The position numbers and the translations under genes are program-made. The notes under the pieces were generated by a model. It was not told the DNA's origin and did no database searches. It worked only from the letters and a program-made list of their open reading frames with translations. A stretch of DNA of 64,000 nucleotides from the NCBI RefSeq assembly GCF_006494375.1, contig NZ_VHIZ01000066.1, positions 124,001 through 188,000 on the forward strand, in the 5' to 3' direction. The stretch comes from Pantoea anthophila (lineage in GTDB: Bacteria > Pseudomonadota > Gammaproteobacteria > Enterobacterales > Enterobacteriaceae). Below are positions 1 through 8,276 of this stretch, piece after piece. Each line of letters opens with the position of its first letter. The stretch's first letter is position 1.

Positions 1-2
1 CG

Positions 3-1217
3 GAGCTGACCGCGCTGGCGCTGGGTGACGCAGAGATTATCGACACGCCGCACAGCGACGCGGATGCCCCGCACAGCGAGCAGGATTCTGCCGCACGGGC
101 AGAGGACGATGCAGATACGGAAATCCTGCCTGGCGACGCCGACGCGCCGCTGAGCGAGGAGGAGCTGACCGCGCTGGCGCTGGCCGACGCGGAGGTGATC
201 GCTGAGGAACCGGCGGACGAGAGCGCCTCTGATACCGTCAGCGATCTGCCGCTGGCTGCTGCGCCATTTATCGCCCAGGAGCAGGAGCGTCCCGCCAAAG
301 AGGGCTTCTTTGCCCGCCTGAAACGCAGCCTGGTAAAAACCCGTCAGAACCTCGGTTCCGGTTTTATCAGCCTGTTCCGGGGCAAAAAGATTGATGACGA
401 TCTGTTTGATGAGCTGGAAGAGCAGCTGCTGATTGCGGATGTGGGTGTGGATACCACGCGCCGCATCATTACGCATCTGACCCAGCAGGCAAACCGCAAG
501 CAGCTGCGCGACGCGGAAGCGCTCTATGGCCTGCTGAAGGCGGAGATGGCGTCGATTCTCGCCAAAGTCGATGCGCCGCTGGACGTTTCAGGCAAAACAC
601 CGTTTGTGATCCTGATGGTGGGCGTCAATGGTGTGGGGAAAACCACCACCATCGGTAAGCTGGCGCGCCAGTATCAGGCCGAAGGCAAATCCGTGATGTT
701 AGCGGCGGGTGATACCTTCCGTGCGGCGGCGGTTGAGCAGCTGCAGGTGTGGGGCCAGCGCAACAACATTCCGGTGATTGCCCAGCACACCGGCGCAGAT
801 TCCGCCTCGGTGATCTTCGATGCGATTCAGGCGGCGAAATCGCGTGGCGTGGATGTGCTGATTGCCGACACCGCCGGGCGTCTGCAGAACAAATCGCACC
901 TGATGGAAGAGCTGAAAAAAATCACCCGCGTGATGAAAAAGCTGGATGAGTCCGCGCCTCACGAAGTGATGCTGACGCTGGACGCCAGCACCGGACAGAA
1001 TGCGGTCAGCCAGGCCCGGCTGTTTAACGAAGCGGTCGGCCTGACCGGTATTGCGCTCACCAAACTGGATGGCACCGCTAAAGGCGGCGTGATCTTCTCG
1101 GTGGCCGATCAGTTCGGTATTCCGATTCGCTACATTGGTGTCGGTGAAGGCATTGAAGATTTACGACCGTTTAAGGCGGACGATTTTATTGAGGCACTGT
1201 TTGCCCGAGAGGACTAA
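3..1217 (+). CDS. ftsY: Signal recognition particle receptor FtsY (5' end outside window)
   Basis: SRP receptor GTPase that docks ribosome-SRP complexes at the inner membrane and passes nascent membrane proteins to SecYEG. The reading frame is open from base 3, so the true start lies upstream; about 404 codons are present. The first ~85 codons are the acidic, alanine-rich A domain. The NG GTPase domain follows, with the G1 loop GVNGVGKTTT, the G3 motif DTAGR and the G4 motif TKLD. The A domain holds an internal duplication: the motif ELTALAL-x-DAE starts at base 3 and again at base 162, a 159-bp period. It is followed after 5 bp by ftsE, the conserved ftsY-ftsE-ftsX order. Confidence 0.97.
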   Translation, partial: ELTALALGDAEIIDTPHSDADAPHSEQDSAARAEDDADTEILPGDADAPLSEEELTALALADAEVIAEEPADESASDTVSDLPLAAAPFIAQEQERPAKEGFFARLKRSLVKTRQNLGSGFISLFRGKKIDDDLFDELEEQLLIADVGVDTTRRIITHLTQQANRKQLRDAEALYGLLKAEMASILAKVDAPLDVSGKTPFVILMVGVNGVGKTTTIGKLARQYQAEGKSVMLAAGDTFRAAAVEQLQVWGQRNNIPVIAQHTGADSASVIFDAIQAAKSRGVDVLIADTAGRLQNKSHLMEELKKITRVMKKLDESAPHEVMLTLDASTGQNAVSQARLFNEAVGLTGIALTKLDGTAKGGVIFSVADQFGIPIRYIGVGEGIEDLRPFKADDFIEALFARED

Positions 1218-1222
1218 TTAGG

Positions 1223-1891
1223 ATGATTCGCTTTGAAGAGGTCAGTAAGGCATATCTCGGCGGACGTCAGGCGCTGCAGGGGGTAGATTTCCATCTGCGC
1301 CCCGGCGAAATGGCGTTTCTCACCGGCCACTCCGGTGCCGGTAAGAGTACCCTGCTGAAGCTGATTTGTGGCATTGAGCGCCCGAGTGCCGGAAAAATCT
1401 GGTTCAGTGGCCATGACATTTCCCGTCTGCGGAACAGTGAAGTGCCGTTTCTGCGTCGTCAGATCGGCATGATCTTCCAGGACCACCACCTGCTGATGGA
1501 TCGCTCGGTCTATGACAACGTGGCGATCCCGCTGATTATCTCGGGCGCCAGTGGCGAAGATATCCGTCGTCGCGTGTCGGCCGCGCTGGATAAGGTGGGT
1601 CTGCTCGACAAAGCGAAAAGTTATCCGATTCAGCTTTCTGGTGGTGAACAGCAGCGTGTCGGCATCGCCCGTGCGGTAGTGAACAAACCGTCGGTGCTGC
1701 TGGCGGATGAACCGACCGGTAACCTCGACGACGCGCTGTCAGAAGATATTCTGCGCCTGTTCGAAGAGTTCAACCGCGTCGGCGTCACCGTCCTGATGGC
1801 AACGCATGACAGCGGCCTGATCGCCCGACGCAACTACCGGATGATGACGCTGAATCAGGGACGCCTGCACGGAGGCCACGATGGTCAATAA
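1223..1891 (+). CDS. ftsE: Cell division ABC transporter ATPase FtsE
   Basis: ATPase of the FtsEX complex, which controls septal peptidoglycan hydrolases through EnvC and links them to the Z ring. The 222 residues match the family length. Walker A is GHSGAGKST (about residues 36-44), the ABC signature is LSGGEQQR and Walker B is VLLADEP. The start follows a weak AGG five bases after the ftsY stop. Its last 11 bases overlap the start of ftsX, which implies translational coupling. Located at the cytoplasmic face of the inner membrane. Confidence 0.98.
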   Translation: MIRFEEVSKAYLGGRQALQGVDFHLRPGEMAFLTGHSGAGKSTLLKLICGIERPSAGKIWFSGHDISRLRNSEVPFLRRQIGMIFQDHHLLMDRSVYDNVAIPLIISGASGEDIRRRVSAALDKVGLLDKAKSYPIQLSGGEQQRVGIARAVVNKPSVLLADEPTGNLDDALSEDILRLFEEFNRVGVTVLMATHDSGLIARRNYRMMTLNQGRLHGGHDGQ

Positions 1892-2864
1892 ACGCATTAA
1901 ACGTCCGGCGGCACCGAAAGCAAAGCAGCCGTCGAAGAGTAAAGCGCTGAAGGGTGGCTGGCAGGAGCAGTGGCGCTATGCGCTGCGCGGCACCCTCTCT
2001 GATATGTGGCGTCAGCCGCTGGCTACGCTGCTGACGGTGATGGTGATCGCTATATCCCTGACGCTGCCCAGCGTCTGCTACATGGTGTGGAAAAACGTCA
2101 GCCAGGCGGCGACCCAGTGGTATCCGGCACCGCAGTTAACCGTCTATCTCTCCAAGACCCTGGATGACAGCGCGGCCGAAAATGTGGTGGCGCAGCTCAA
2201 ACAGGTGGAAGGGGTGGATAACGTCAACTACCTGACGCGCGAAGAGGCGCTGAACGAGTTCCGTAACTGGTCAGGCTTTGGCGGCGCGATGGATATGCTG
2301 GAGCAGAATCCGCTGCCCGCCGTCGCGATTATTACGCCGAAGCTTAATTTCCAGAACTCCGACACCATGCAAAGCCTGCGCGACCGCGTGACGAAAGTGC
2401 AGGGCGTGGATGAAGTCCGGATGGATGACAGCTGGTTTGCACGACTGGCCGCGCTGACCGGGCTGGTGGGGCAGATCGCGTCGATGATTGGCGTACTGAT
2501 GATCGTGGCGGTGTTCCTGGTGATCGGCAACAGCGTCCGGCTCAGCATCTTCGCCCGGCGTGACACCATTAACGTTCAGAAGCTGATCGGCGCGACGGAT
2601 GGCTTCATCCTGCGGCCTTTCCTCTATGGCGGGGCGCTGCTGGGCTTCAGCGGCGCGGTGCTGTCACTGCTGTTGTCAGAAGTGCTGGTGCTGCGCCTGC
2701 AGTCGGTGGTTGCCAGCGTGGCGACCGTCTTCGGCACCACCTTCTCGCTGGAAGGCTTCTCCTGGGATGAAGCGCTGCTGCTGCTGCTGATTGCGGCGAT
2801 CATCGGCTGGGTGGCGGCCTGGCTGGCCACGGTACAACATTTACGCCGATTTACGCCACAGTAA
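1881..2864 (+). CDS. ftsX: Cell division ABC transporter permease FtsX
   Basis: Integral membrane partner of FtsE. The 327-aa protein has a basic cytoplasmic N terminus (KRIKRPAAPKAK), a first membrane segment around residues 49-70, a periplasmic loop that in E. coli contacts EnvC, and three C-terminal membrane segments. The N terminus is about 25 residues shorter than E. coli FtsX, but the core aligns throughout (SLTLPSVCYMV, SWFARLAALTGL, GWVAAWLATVQHLR). A GGAGG ribosome binding site at 1871-1875 fixes the ATG at 1881, which overlaps ftsE by 11 bases. Confidence 0.97.
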   Translation: MVNKRIKRPAAPKAKQPSKSKALKGGWQEQWRYALRGTLSDMWRQPLATLLTVMVIAISLTLPSVCYMVWKNVSQAATQWYPAPQLTVYLSKTLDDSAAENVVAQLKQVEGVDNVNYLTREEALNEFRNWSGFGGAMDMLEQNPLPAVAIITPKLNFQNSDTMQSLRDRVTKVQGVDEVRMDDSWFARLAALTGLVGQIASMIGVLMIVAVFLVIGNSVRLSIFARRDTINVQKLIGATDGFILRPFLYGGALLGFSGAVLSLLLSEVLVLRLQSVVASVATVFGTTFSLEGFSWDEALLLLLIAAIIGWVAAWLATVQHLRRFTPQ

Positions 2865-2885
2865 ACGCCTGCAACATTTTTTTGT

Positions 2886-2977
2886 TATAATGGTCCTCTG
2901 CTACCGACAGTGTATGCAGAGGACCTTTCCCCTCTTCCCTTCCTGTCATCTGTGTGTAAAATATTCACTGCTATAAT
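2886..2977 (+). promoter_or_regulatory. rpoH promoter region, candidate -10 elements
   Basis: The 240-bp gap between ftsX and rpoH contains two exact TATAAT hexamers, at 2886-2891 and 2972-2977, neither with a good -35 box. In E. coli rpoH is read from several promoters here, serving sigma-70 and sigma-E, and the region is activated by CRP. Which of these functions survive cannot be told from sequence alone. Confidence 0.45.
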
Positions 2978-2982
2978 TGAAC

Positions 2983-2992
2983 TTGTGGATAA
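2983..2992 (-). promoter_or_regulatory. DnaA box upstream of rpoH
   Basis: TTGTGGATAA on the plus strand is the reverse complement of the consensus DnaA box TTATCCACA plus one base (exact 9-mer at 2984-2992). DnaA is known to bind near, and repress, two rpoH promoters in E. coli, so conservation here is plausible. One perfect 9-mer is seen; I did not find a second perfect one nearby. Confidence 0.6.
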
Positions 2993-3104
2993 CTTTCACA
3001 CTCTAAGTAGCACAGATTGCTTTCGGATTTCGCGCGACGTTGACTTACTGTATCGTCTGCGCAGGGAAATGTGCGGCAATTCCATTGAATTTGTGAGGGT
3101 TTGA

Positions 3105-3962
3105 ATGACCAAAGAAATGCAAACTTTAGCTATTGCTTCTCCGGGTACCCTGGATTCTTACGTCCGGGCTGCCAACACCTGGCCGATGCTGTCGGCAGAA
3201 GAGGAAAAAGCGTTAGCTGAACGGCTGCATTACCAGGGCGATCTGGATGCAGCTAAGACGCTGATCCTGTCACACCTACGCTTTGTAGTTCATATCGCTC
3301 GTAATTACTCCGGTTACGGCTTGCCACAGGCTGACCTGGTTCAGGAAGGTAATATCGGCCTGATGAAAGCGGTGCGCCGCTTCAACCCGGAAGTTGGCGT
3401 GCGCCTGGTTTCATTCGCCGTGCACTGGATTAAAGCCGAGATTCACGAGTACGTGCTGCGTAACTGGCGTATCGTGAAAGTCGCGACCACCAAAGCACAG
3501 CGTAAGCTGTTCTTTAACCTGCGTAAAACCAAGCAGCGTCTGGGCTGGTTCAATCAGGACGAAGTTGAGATGGTTGCGCGTGAGCTGGGCGTAAGCAGCA
3601 AAGACGTACGTGAAATGGAATCGCGTATGGCTGCGCAGGATATGACCTTTGATATGTCTGCCGACGATGAGAGCAGTGAAGGCCGCTCCATGGCCCCGGT
3701 GCTCTATCTCCAGGATAAGACCTCTGACTTTGCTGATGGCATTGAAGAGGATAACTGGGACGCACACGCCGCTGACAAGCTGAGCTATGCGATGGAAGGC
3801 CTGGATGAGCGCAGTCAGCACATCATCCGCGCCCGCTGGCTGGACGAAGATAACAAAACCACGCTGCAGGAGCTGGCCGATCAGTATGGCGTCTCAGCCG
3901 AACGAGTCCGGCAGCTGGAGAAGAACGCCATGAAAAAACTGCGTATGGCGATCGAAGCGTAA
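3105..3962 (+). CDS. rpoH: Heat-shock sigma factor RpoH (sigma-32)
   Basis: Alternative sigma factor that directs RNA polymerase to heat-shock promoters. The 285 residues equal the family length. Region 2 (SHLRFVVHIARNYSGYGLPQ, then QEGNIGLMKAVRRF) and the C-terminal region 4 helix-turn-helix (LQELADQYGVSAERVRQLE) are intact. The RpoH-specific box QRKLFFNLR is present near residue 132. In E. coli translation is controlled by an RNA structure formed by the start region; the leader here was not folded. Monocistronic, with a hairpin just after the stop. Confidence 0.98.
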   Translation: MTKEMQTLAIASPGTLDSYVRAANTWPMLSAEEEKALAERLHYQGDLDAAKTLILSHLRFVVHIARNYSGYGLPQADLVQEGNIGLMKAVRRFNPEVGVRLVSFAVHWIKAEIHEYVLRNWRIVKVATTKAQRKLFFNLRKTKQRLGWFNQDEVEMVARELGVSSKDVREMESRMAAQDMTFDMSADDESSEGRSMAPVLYLQDKTSDFADGIEEDNWDAHAADKLSYAMEGLDERSQHIIRARWLDEDNKTTLQELADQYGVSAERVRQLEKNAMKKLRMAIEA

Positions 3963-3969
3963 TACCCAC

Positions 3970-3992
3970 AGGGGCGACAGCATGTCGCCCCT
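3970..3992 (+). terminator. Hairpin terminator after rpoH
   Basis: A perfect 10-bp stem, AGGGGCGACA pairing with TGTCGCCCCT around a 3-base loop, 8 bp after the rpoH stop. The tail that follows (gctgctttct) is only moderately T-rich, so it may terminate weakly. It also separates the convergent panM gene. Confidence 0.6.
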
Positions 3993-4016
3993 GCTGCTTT
4001 CTGTCACCCCGGACTG

Positions 4017-4439
4017 TCACGCCTCTTCCGCCATCCCCTCTGCGTCATCTGTTGCCCGTATCCAGCCGTCACTCTGCGCCCGAAAACCGCACGCCTGCAT
4101 AAATGCCGCCCGCACCTGCTGATCGTCACTGCCATCATCGGCAATCCACCAGTCCGCTATCGATCCGTTCTGCGCAATCGTCTCTTCCAGCAGATAGTGG
4201 CCCACACCGCGTCGCCGCGTCACGTCACGCACCGCCAGCCGGTGGATCTTGCCGTGCGTACCGGAGATTTCCAGCTGTAACCCCGCCAGCAGCCGATCGT
4301 TGAAGCGCGCCGCATAGAGACGATGGCGCTCATCCAGCCGCTGTTCCAGTTCCTGAATGTTCAGATCGGGCCAGACCTTGCCCAGATCGATGTGGTCCTG
4401 CGGCGTCAGCGTGGTTAAACGCTGGATAGTCAGCTTCAT
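4017..4439 (-). CDS. panM: PanD maturation factor PanM (GNAT-like)
   Basis: Acetyltransferase-fold protein that promotes self-cleavage of aspartate decarboxylase pro-PanD, needed for beta-alanine, pantothenate and CoA synthesis. The start chosen is the ATG at 4439, giving 140 aa beginning MKLTIQRLTTLTPQDH and preceded on the minus strand by AGAGG; longer upstream extensions are unlike the family. The acetyl-CoA binding loop region RRRGVGHYLLEE is visible. In E. coli panM sits between livJ and livK; here it lies directly between rpoH and livK, so livJ is missing. Confidence 0.9.
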   Translation of the reverse strand: MKLTIQRLTTLTPQDHIDLGKVWPDLNIQELEQRLDERHRLYAARFNDRLLAGLQLEISGTHGKIHRLAVRDVTRRRGVGHYLLEETIAQNGSIADWWIADDGSDDQQVRAAFMQACGFRAQSDGWIRATDDAEGMAEEA

Positions 4440-4672
4440 AACAAAAACCTCTAAAAAAGGGGAAAGTGCAGCGAAAGTATACAACCAGAGCGCCACCACA
4501 TTTTCATCAATAAAACAGGTCAAAAGATGGCCTGGGTGCCAGGATAATAGGTGTAAACAGGTTAAGCCTGCGATCAACCCAGCATAATGCGCTGGAAAAG
4601 TGGTGAAAAACCGGCCATTGCCTCCAGTGTATTATGCTGTTTCACTCAGTCAATTCTGAATATGTCAGTTGA

Positions 4673-4700
4673 TTTACAGAAGAAACATCCTGTTTAATAA
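4673..4700 (+). promoter_or_regulatory. Candidate livK promoter
   Basis: TTTACA (4673-4678) and TAATAA (4695-4700) with a 16-bp spacer lie about 135 bp upstream of the livK start, within the 395-bp panM-livK gap. Liv operons are known to be controlled by Lrp and leucine; no Lrp site is clear enough to mark. Confidence 0.3.
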
Positions 4701-4834
4701 CCTGAAAAATAAAGCCTTATTACTAAAAAATGCCAGAAAAGTACGCTAACTCCTTCATGATCAATCAGTTTTCGACTTTATCTGGCAATGCACGCACTCA
4801 CAACATACACGACAAAACAGATGGGGTAGTCAGG

Positions 4835-5947
4835 ATGAAAATGAAAGGTCGCGCATTACTGGCGGGATGTGTAGCACTGGCGATGAGCCATGCGGCGCTG
4901 GCTGAAGATATTAAAGTGGCGATTGTTGGCGCAATGTCAGGTCCGGTGGCGCAGTACGGCGACATGCAGTTCGCGGGCGCTACTCAGGCGATTGAAGATA
5001 TCAACGCCAAAGGCGGCGTTAACGGCAACAAACTGGTTGCGGTGAAATATGATGACGCCTGTGACCCGAAACAGGCCGTTGCGGTCGCGAACAAAGTGAT
5101 TAACGACGGTATCCGTTATGTTATCGGCCATCTCTGCTCCTCTTCGACCCAGCCTGCGTCTGACATCTATGAAGATGAAGGCGTGCTGATGATTACCCCG
5201 GCGGCGACCGCACCTGACCTGACTTCCCGCGGCTATAAACTAATTATGCGCACCACCGGTCTGGACTCTGACCAGGGGCCGACCGCAGCCAAATACATTA
5301 TGAGCGAGCTGAAGCCGCAGCGTATCGCCGTGGTGCACGACAAACAGCAATATGGTGAAGGCCTGGCGCGCTCCGTACAGGAGAGCCTGAAAAAGCAGGG
5401 CGCGAACATCGTCATGTTTGAAGGGATCACCGCAGGCGACAAAGATTTCTCTACGCTGGTGGCGCGCTTTAAGAAAGAGAACGTCGATTTCGTCTATTTC
5501 GGCGGCTACTACCCGGAGATGGGCCAGATCCTGCGTCAGGCGCGCGCGGCCGGTCTGAAAACGCAGTTTATGGGACCAGAAGGGGTGGGCAACGCCTCCC
5601 TGTCGAACATTGCCGGTGCGGCGTCTGAGGGCATGCTGGTCACGCTGCCGAAACGCTACGATCAGGTTGAAACCAACAAACCGATCGTTGACGCGCTGAA
5701 GGCGAAGAAACTTGATCCGACCGGTCCGTTCGTCTGGACCACCTATGCCGCGCTGCAATCGCTGACCACCGGCATGGAACGTAGCAAGAGCGAAGAGCCG
5801 GACGCTATCGTGAAGAACCTTAAAGAAGGGGCTGCGGTGCCAACCGTCATGGGCAACCTGAACTGGGATGAAAAGGGCGATCTCAAGGGCTTTGAATTCG
5901 GCATCTTCAAATGGCATGCCGATGGTACCTCGACCGCAGTGAAGTAA
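4835..5947 (+). CDS. livK: Leucine/branched-chain amino-acid binding protein
   Basis: Periplasmic binding protein of the high-affinity branched-chain amino-acid ABC importer. The ATG at 4835 gives 370 aa with a typical signal peptide (MKMKGRALLAGCVALAMSHA, cleaved after ALA around residue 23). The mature protein begins EDIKVAIVGAMSGP, as in LivK/LivJ. Family stretches such as CDPKQAVAVANK, GHLCSSSTQPASDIYEDEG and GPEGVGNASLSNIAG are all present. An in-frame ATG at 4730 would add 35 residues that do not resemble a leader. It is the only binding-protein gene at this locus, so it probably serves leucine, isoleucine and valine together. Confidence 0.95.
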   Translation: MKMKGRALLAGCVALAMSHAALAEDIKVAIVGAMSGPVAQYGDMQFAGATQAIEDINAKGGVNGNKLVAVKYDDACDPKQAVAVANKVINDGIRYVIGHLCSSSTQPASDIYEDEGVLMITPAATAPDLTSRGYKLIMRTTGLDSDQGPTAAKYIMSELKPQRIAVVHDKQQYGEGLARSVQESLKKQGANIVMFEGITAGDKDFSTLVARFKKENVDFVYFGGYYPEMGQILRQARAAGLKTQFMGPEGVGNASLSNIAGAASEGMLVTLPKRYDQVETNKPIVDALKAKKLDPTGPFVWTTYAALQSLTTGMERSKSEEPDAIVKNLKEGAAVPTVMGNLNWDEKGDLKGFEFGIFKWHADGTSTAVK

Positions 5948-6010
5948 ACCAGGCGGTTTTCTGGTGAGCCGGAGGCCAGCTAAGCGGTCTCCACTGACCG
6001 GCGACACGAA

Positions 6011-6040
6011 CGCCTGGCACGCTGCTGCCAGGCGTTTTTT
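6011..6040 (+). terminator. Intercistronic terminator between livK and livH
   Basis: CGCCTGGCA (6011-6019) pairs with TGCCAGGCG (6026-6034), followed by six T. This is a full intrinsic-terminator shape within the operon. It would leave livK transcribed more than livHMGF, fitting the need for many binding-protein copies per transporter. Confidence 0.8.
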
Positions 6041-6081
6041 GTACCCCGATCGCCTGCGATCGGATAAGTAAGGGTTAAGGT

Positions 6082-7008
6082 ATGTCCGAGCAGTTCCTCT
6101 ATTTTATTCAGCAGATGTTTAACGGTGTCACCCTTGGGAGCACCTATGCGCTGATCGCCATCGGTTACACCATGGTTTACGGCATTATCGGCATGATCAA
6201 CTTCGCCCACGGCGAGGTGTACATGATCGGTAGCTATGTCTCCTTTATCGTGATTGCCGCCCTGATGATGATGGGCATCGACACCACCTGGCTGATGATT
6301 GCGGCTGGCTTTGTGATGGCAGTCATTATCTCCAGCGCTTACGGCTGGAGCATTGAACGCGTGGCCTACCGGCCCGTACGTTCCTCTAAGCGCCTGATTG
6401 CGCTCATCTCCGCCATCGGGATGTCGATCTTCCTGCAAAACTACGTCAGCCTGACCCAGGGCTCACGCGACCTGGCGCTGCCGAGCCTGATCACCGGACA
6501 GTGGACGGTGGGGGAGAGCAACGGGTTTGCCGCCACCATCTCAACCATGCAGATTGTTATCTGGGTGGTGACCTTCCTGGCGATGCTGGCGCTGACCACC
6601 TTTATCCGCTACTCCCGCATGGGCCGCGCCTGTCGCGCCTGCGCTGAAGATCTGAAAATGGCCAGTCTGCTGGGCATAAACACCGACCGCGTGATCTCGC
6701 TGACCTTCGTGATTGGGGCCGCGATGGCCGCGGTAGCAGGCGTGCTGCTGGGCCAGTTCTACGGCTCGATCAACCCCTTCATCGGCTTTATGGCGGGGAT
6801 GAAAGCGTTCACCGCCGCCGTGCTGGGCGGGATCGGCAGTATTCCGGGCGCGATGATTGGCGGACTGGTGCTGGGTATCGCTGAAGCGCTGACGTCAGCC
6901 TATCTCAGCACGGAATATAAAGATGTGGTTTCGTTTGCCCTGCTGATTGTGGTGCTGCTGGTGATGCCGACCGGGATTCTGGGTCGTCCGGAGGTTGAGA
7001 AAGTATGA
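6082..7008 (+). CDS. livH: Branched-chain amino-acid ABC permease LivH
   Basis: First of two inner-membrane permeases of the LivHMGF importer. The 308 aa match the family, with multiple hydrophobic helices and the typical opening QQMFNGVTLGSTYALIAIGY. Late conserved segments such as MAGMKAFTAAVLGGIGSIPG are intact. It overlaps livM by four bases (ATGA), indicating coupled translation. Confidence 0.96.
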   Translation: MSEQFLYFIQQMFNGVTLGSTYALIAIGYTMVYGIIGMINFAHGEVYMIGSYVSFIVIAALMMMGIDTTWLMIAAGFVMAVIISSAYGWSIERVAYRPVRSSKRLIALISAIGMSIFLQNYVSLTQGSRDLALPSLITGQWTVGESNGFAATISTMQIVIWVVTFLAMLALTTFIRYSRMGRACRACAEDLKMASLLGINTDRVISLTFVIGAAMAAVAGVLLGQFYGSINPFIGFMAGMKAFTAAVLGGIGSIPGAMIGGLVLGIAEALTSAYLSTEYKDVVSFALLIVVLLVMPTGILGRPEVEKV

Positions 7009-8276
7009 AGACCTCGTTTATCAACGCCCTGATCGCCTCGGTAATGCTGCTGGTGCTGGCCACCTTCTTTATGGGACTGCGCCTGACGCTGGATGGCACA
7101 AATCTGGTGGTACAGAACGCGGGCAGCGTGCGCTGGAACTGGATCGCCGCAGGCTGTGCGGTGGTGTTTCTGTTCCAGCTGCTGCGTCCGGTCTGGCAGA
7201 GCAGCCTGAAGAAAGTCTCCGGTCCGTCGCTGGTGTTGCCGGGCTTTGATGGCTCAACGCCGAAGCAGAAGCTGGTGATGGCGGTGCTGATTATCGCCGC
7301 CGTCGCCTGGCCTTTCCTGGTGTCGCGCGGCACCGTGGATATCGCCACGATGACGCTGATCTACGTGATGCTCGGCCTGGGCCTGAACGTGGTGGTGGGA
7401 CTGTCGGGCCTGCTGGTGCTGGGCTACGGTGGCTTCTACGCCATCGGTGCCTACACCTTTGCGCTGCTGAACCACTACTACGGCCTTGGCTTCTGGCAGT
7501 GTCTGCCGCTCTCCGGCATCGTGGCTGCGCTGTTTGGTCTGCTGCTGGGCTTCCCGGTGCTGCGACTGCGCGGCGATTATCTGGCCATTGTGACGCTGGG
7601 CTTCGGTGAGATTGTGCGTATCCTGCTGCTGAACAATACCGCGCTGACCGGCGGACCTAACGGCATCAGCCAGATCCCTAAACCGACCCTGTTTGGCCTG
7701 GAGTTCGGGCGTACCCCGCGCGAAGGCGGCTGGGATACCTTCCACAACTTCTTTGGCCTGAAGTACGACCCCAGCGACCGTATCATCTTCCTCTATCTGG
7801 TGGCGCTGCTGCTGGTGGTGGTGACGCTGTTTGTGATCAACCGGCTGCTGCGGATGCCGCTGGGCCGCGCCTGGGAAGCCCTGCGTGAAGATGAGATCGC
7901 CTGTCGCTCTCTGGGCCTCAGCCCGACCCGCATCAAGCTGACCGCCTTTACTATCAGTGCCGCCTTTGCCGGATTCGCCGGCAGCCTGTTCGCGGCGCGC
8001 CAGGGCTTTGTCAGCCCGGAATCCTTTACCTTTGTCGAGTCCGCCTTTGTGCTGGCGATTGTGGTACTGGGTGGTATGGGATCGCAGTTCGCGGTGATTC
8101 TGGCTGCCATTCTGCTGGTGGTTTCCCGCGAGCTGATGCGCGATCTCAATGAGTACAGCATGCTGGTGCTGGGTGGCCTGATGGTGCTGATGATGATCTG
8201 GCGTCCGCAGGGCCTGCTGCCGATGAAGCGTCCGCATCTGAAGCTCAGAACCGGTAAACAAGGAGAAGAGGCATGA
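7005..8276 (+). CDS. livM: Branched-chain amino-acid ABC permease LivM
   Basis: Second permease of the LivHMGF importer, 423 aa. It has the family's extra N-terminal region (residues 1-110) before the conserved permease core (MLGLGLNVVVGLSGLLVLGY and ALREDEIACRSLGL). The start overlaps the livH stop, and its own stop overlaps the livG start (8273-8276), so the operon is tightly coupled. A DUF3382-type N-terminal segment is expected for LivM from enterics. Confidence 0.96.
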   Translation: MKTSFINALIASVMLLVLATFFMGLRLTLDGTNLVVQNAGSVRWNWIAAGCAVVFLFQLLRPVWQSSLKKVSGPSLVLPGFDGSTPKQKLVMAVLIIAAVAWPFLVSRGTVDIATMTLIYVMLGLGLNVVVGLSGLLVLGYGGFYAIGAYTFALLNHYYGLGFWQCLPLSGIVAALFGLLLGFPVLRLRGDYLAIVTLGFGEIVRILLLNNTALTGGPNGISQIPKPTLFGLEFGRTPREGGWDTFHNFFGLKYDPSDRIIFLYLVALLLVVVTLFVINRLLRMPLGRAWEALREDEIACRSLGLSPTRIKLTAFTISAAFAGFAGSLFAARQGFVSPESFTFVESAFVLAIVVLGGMGSQFAVILAAILLVVSRELMRDLNEYSMLVLGGLMVLMMIWRPQGLLPMKRPHLKLRTGKQGEEA

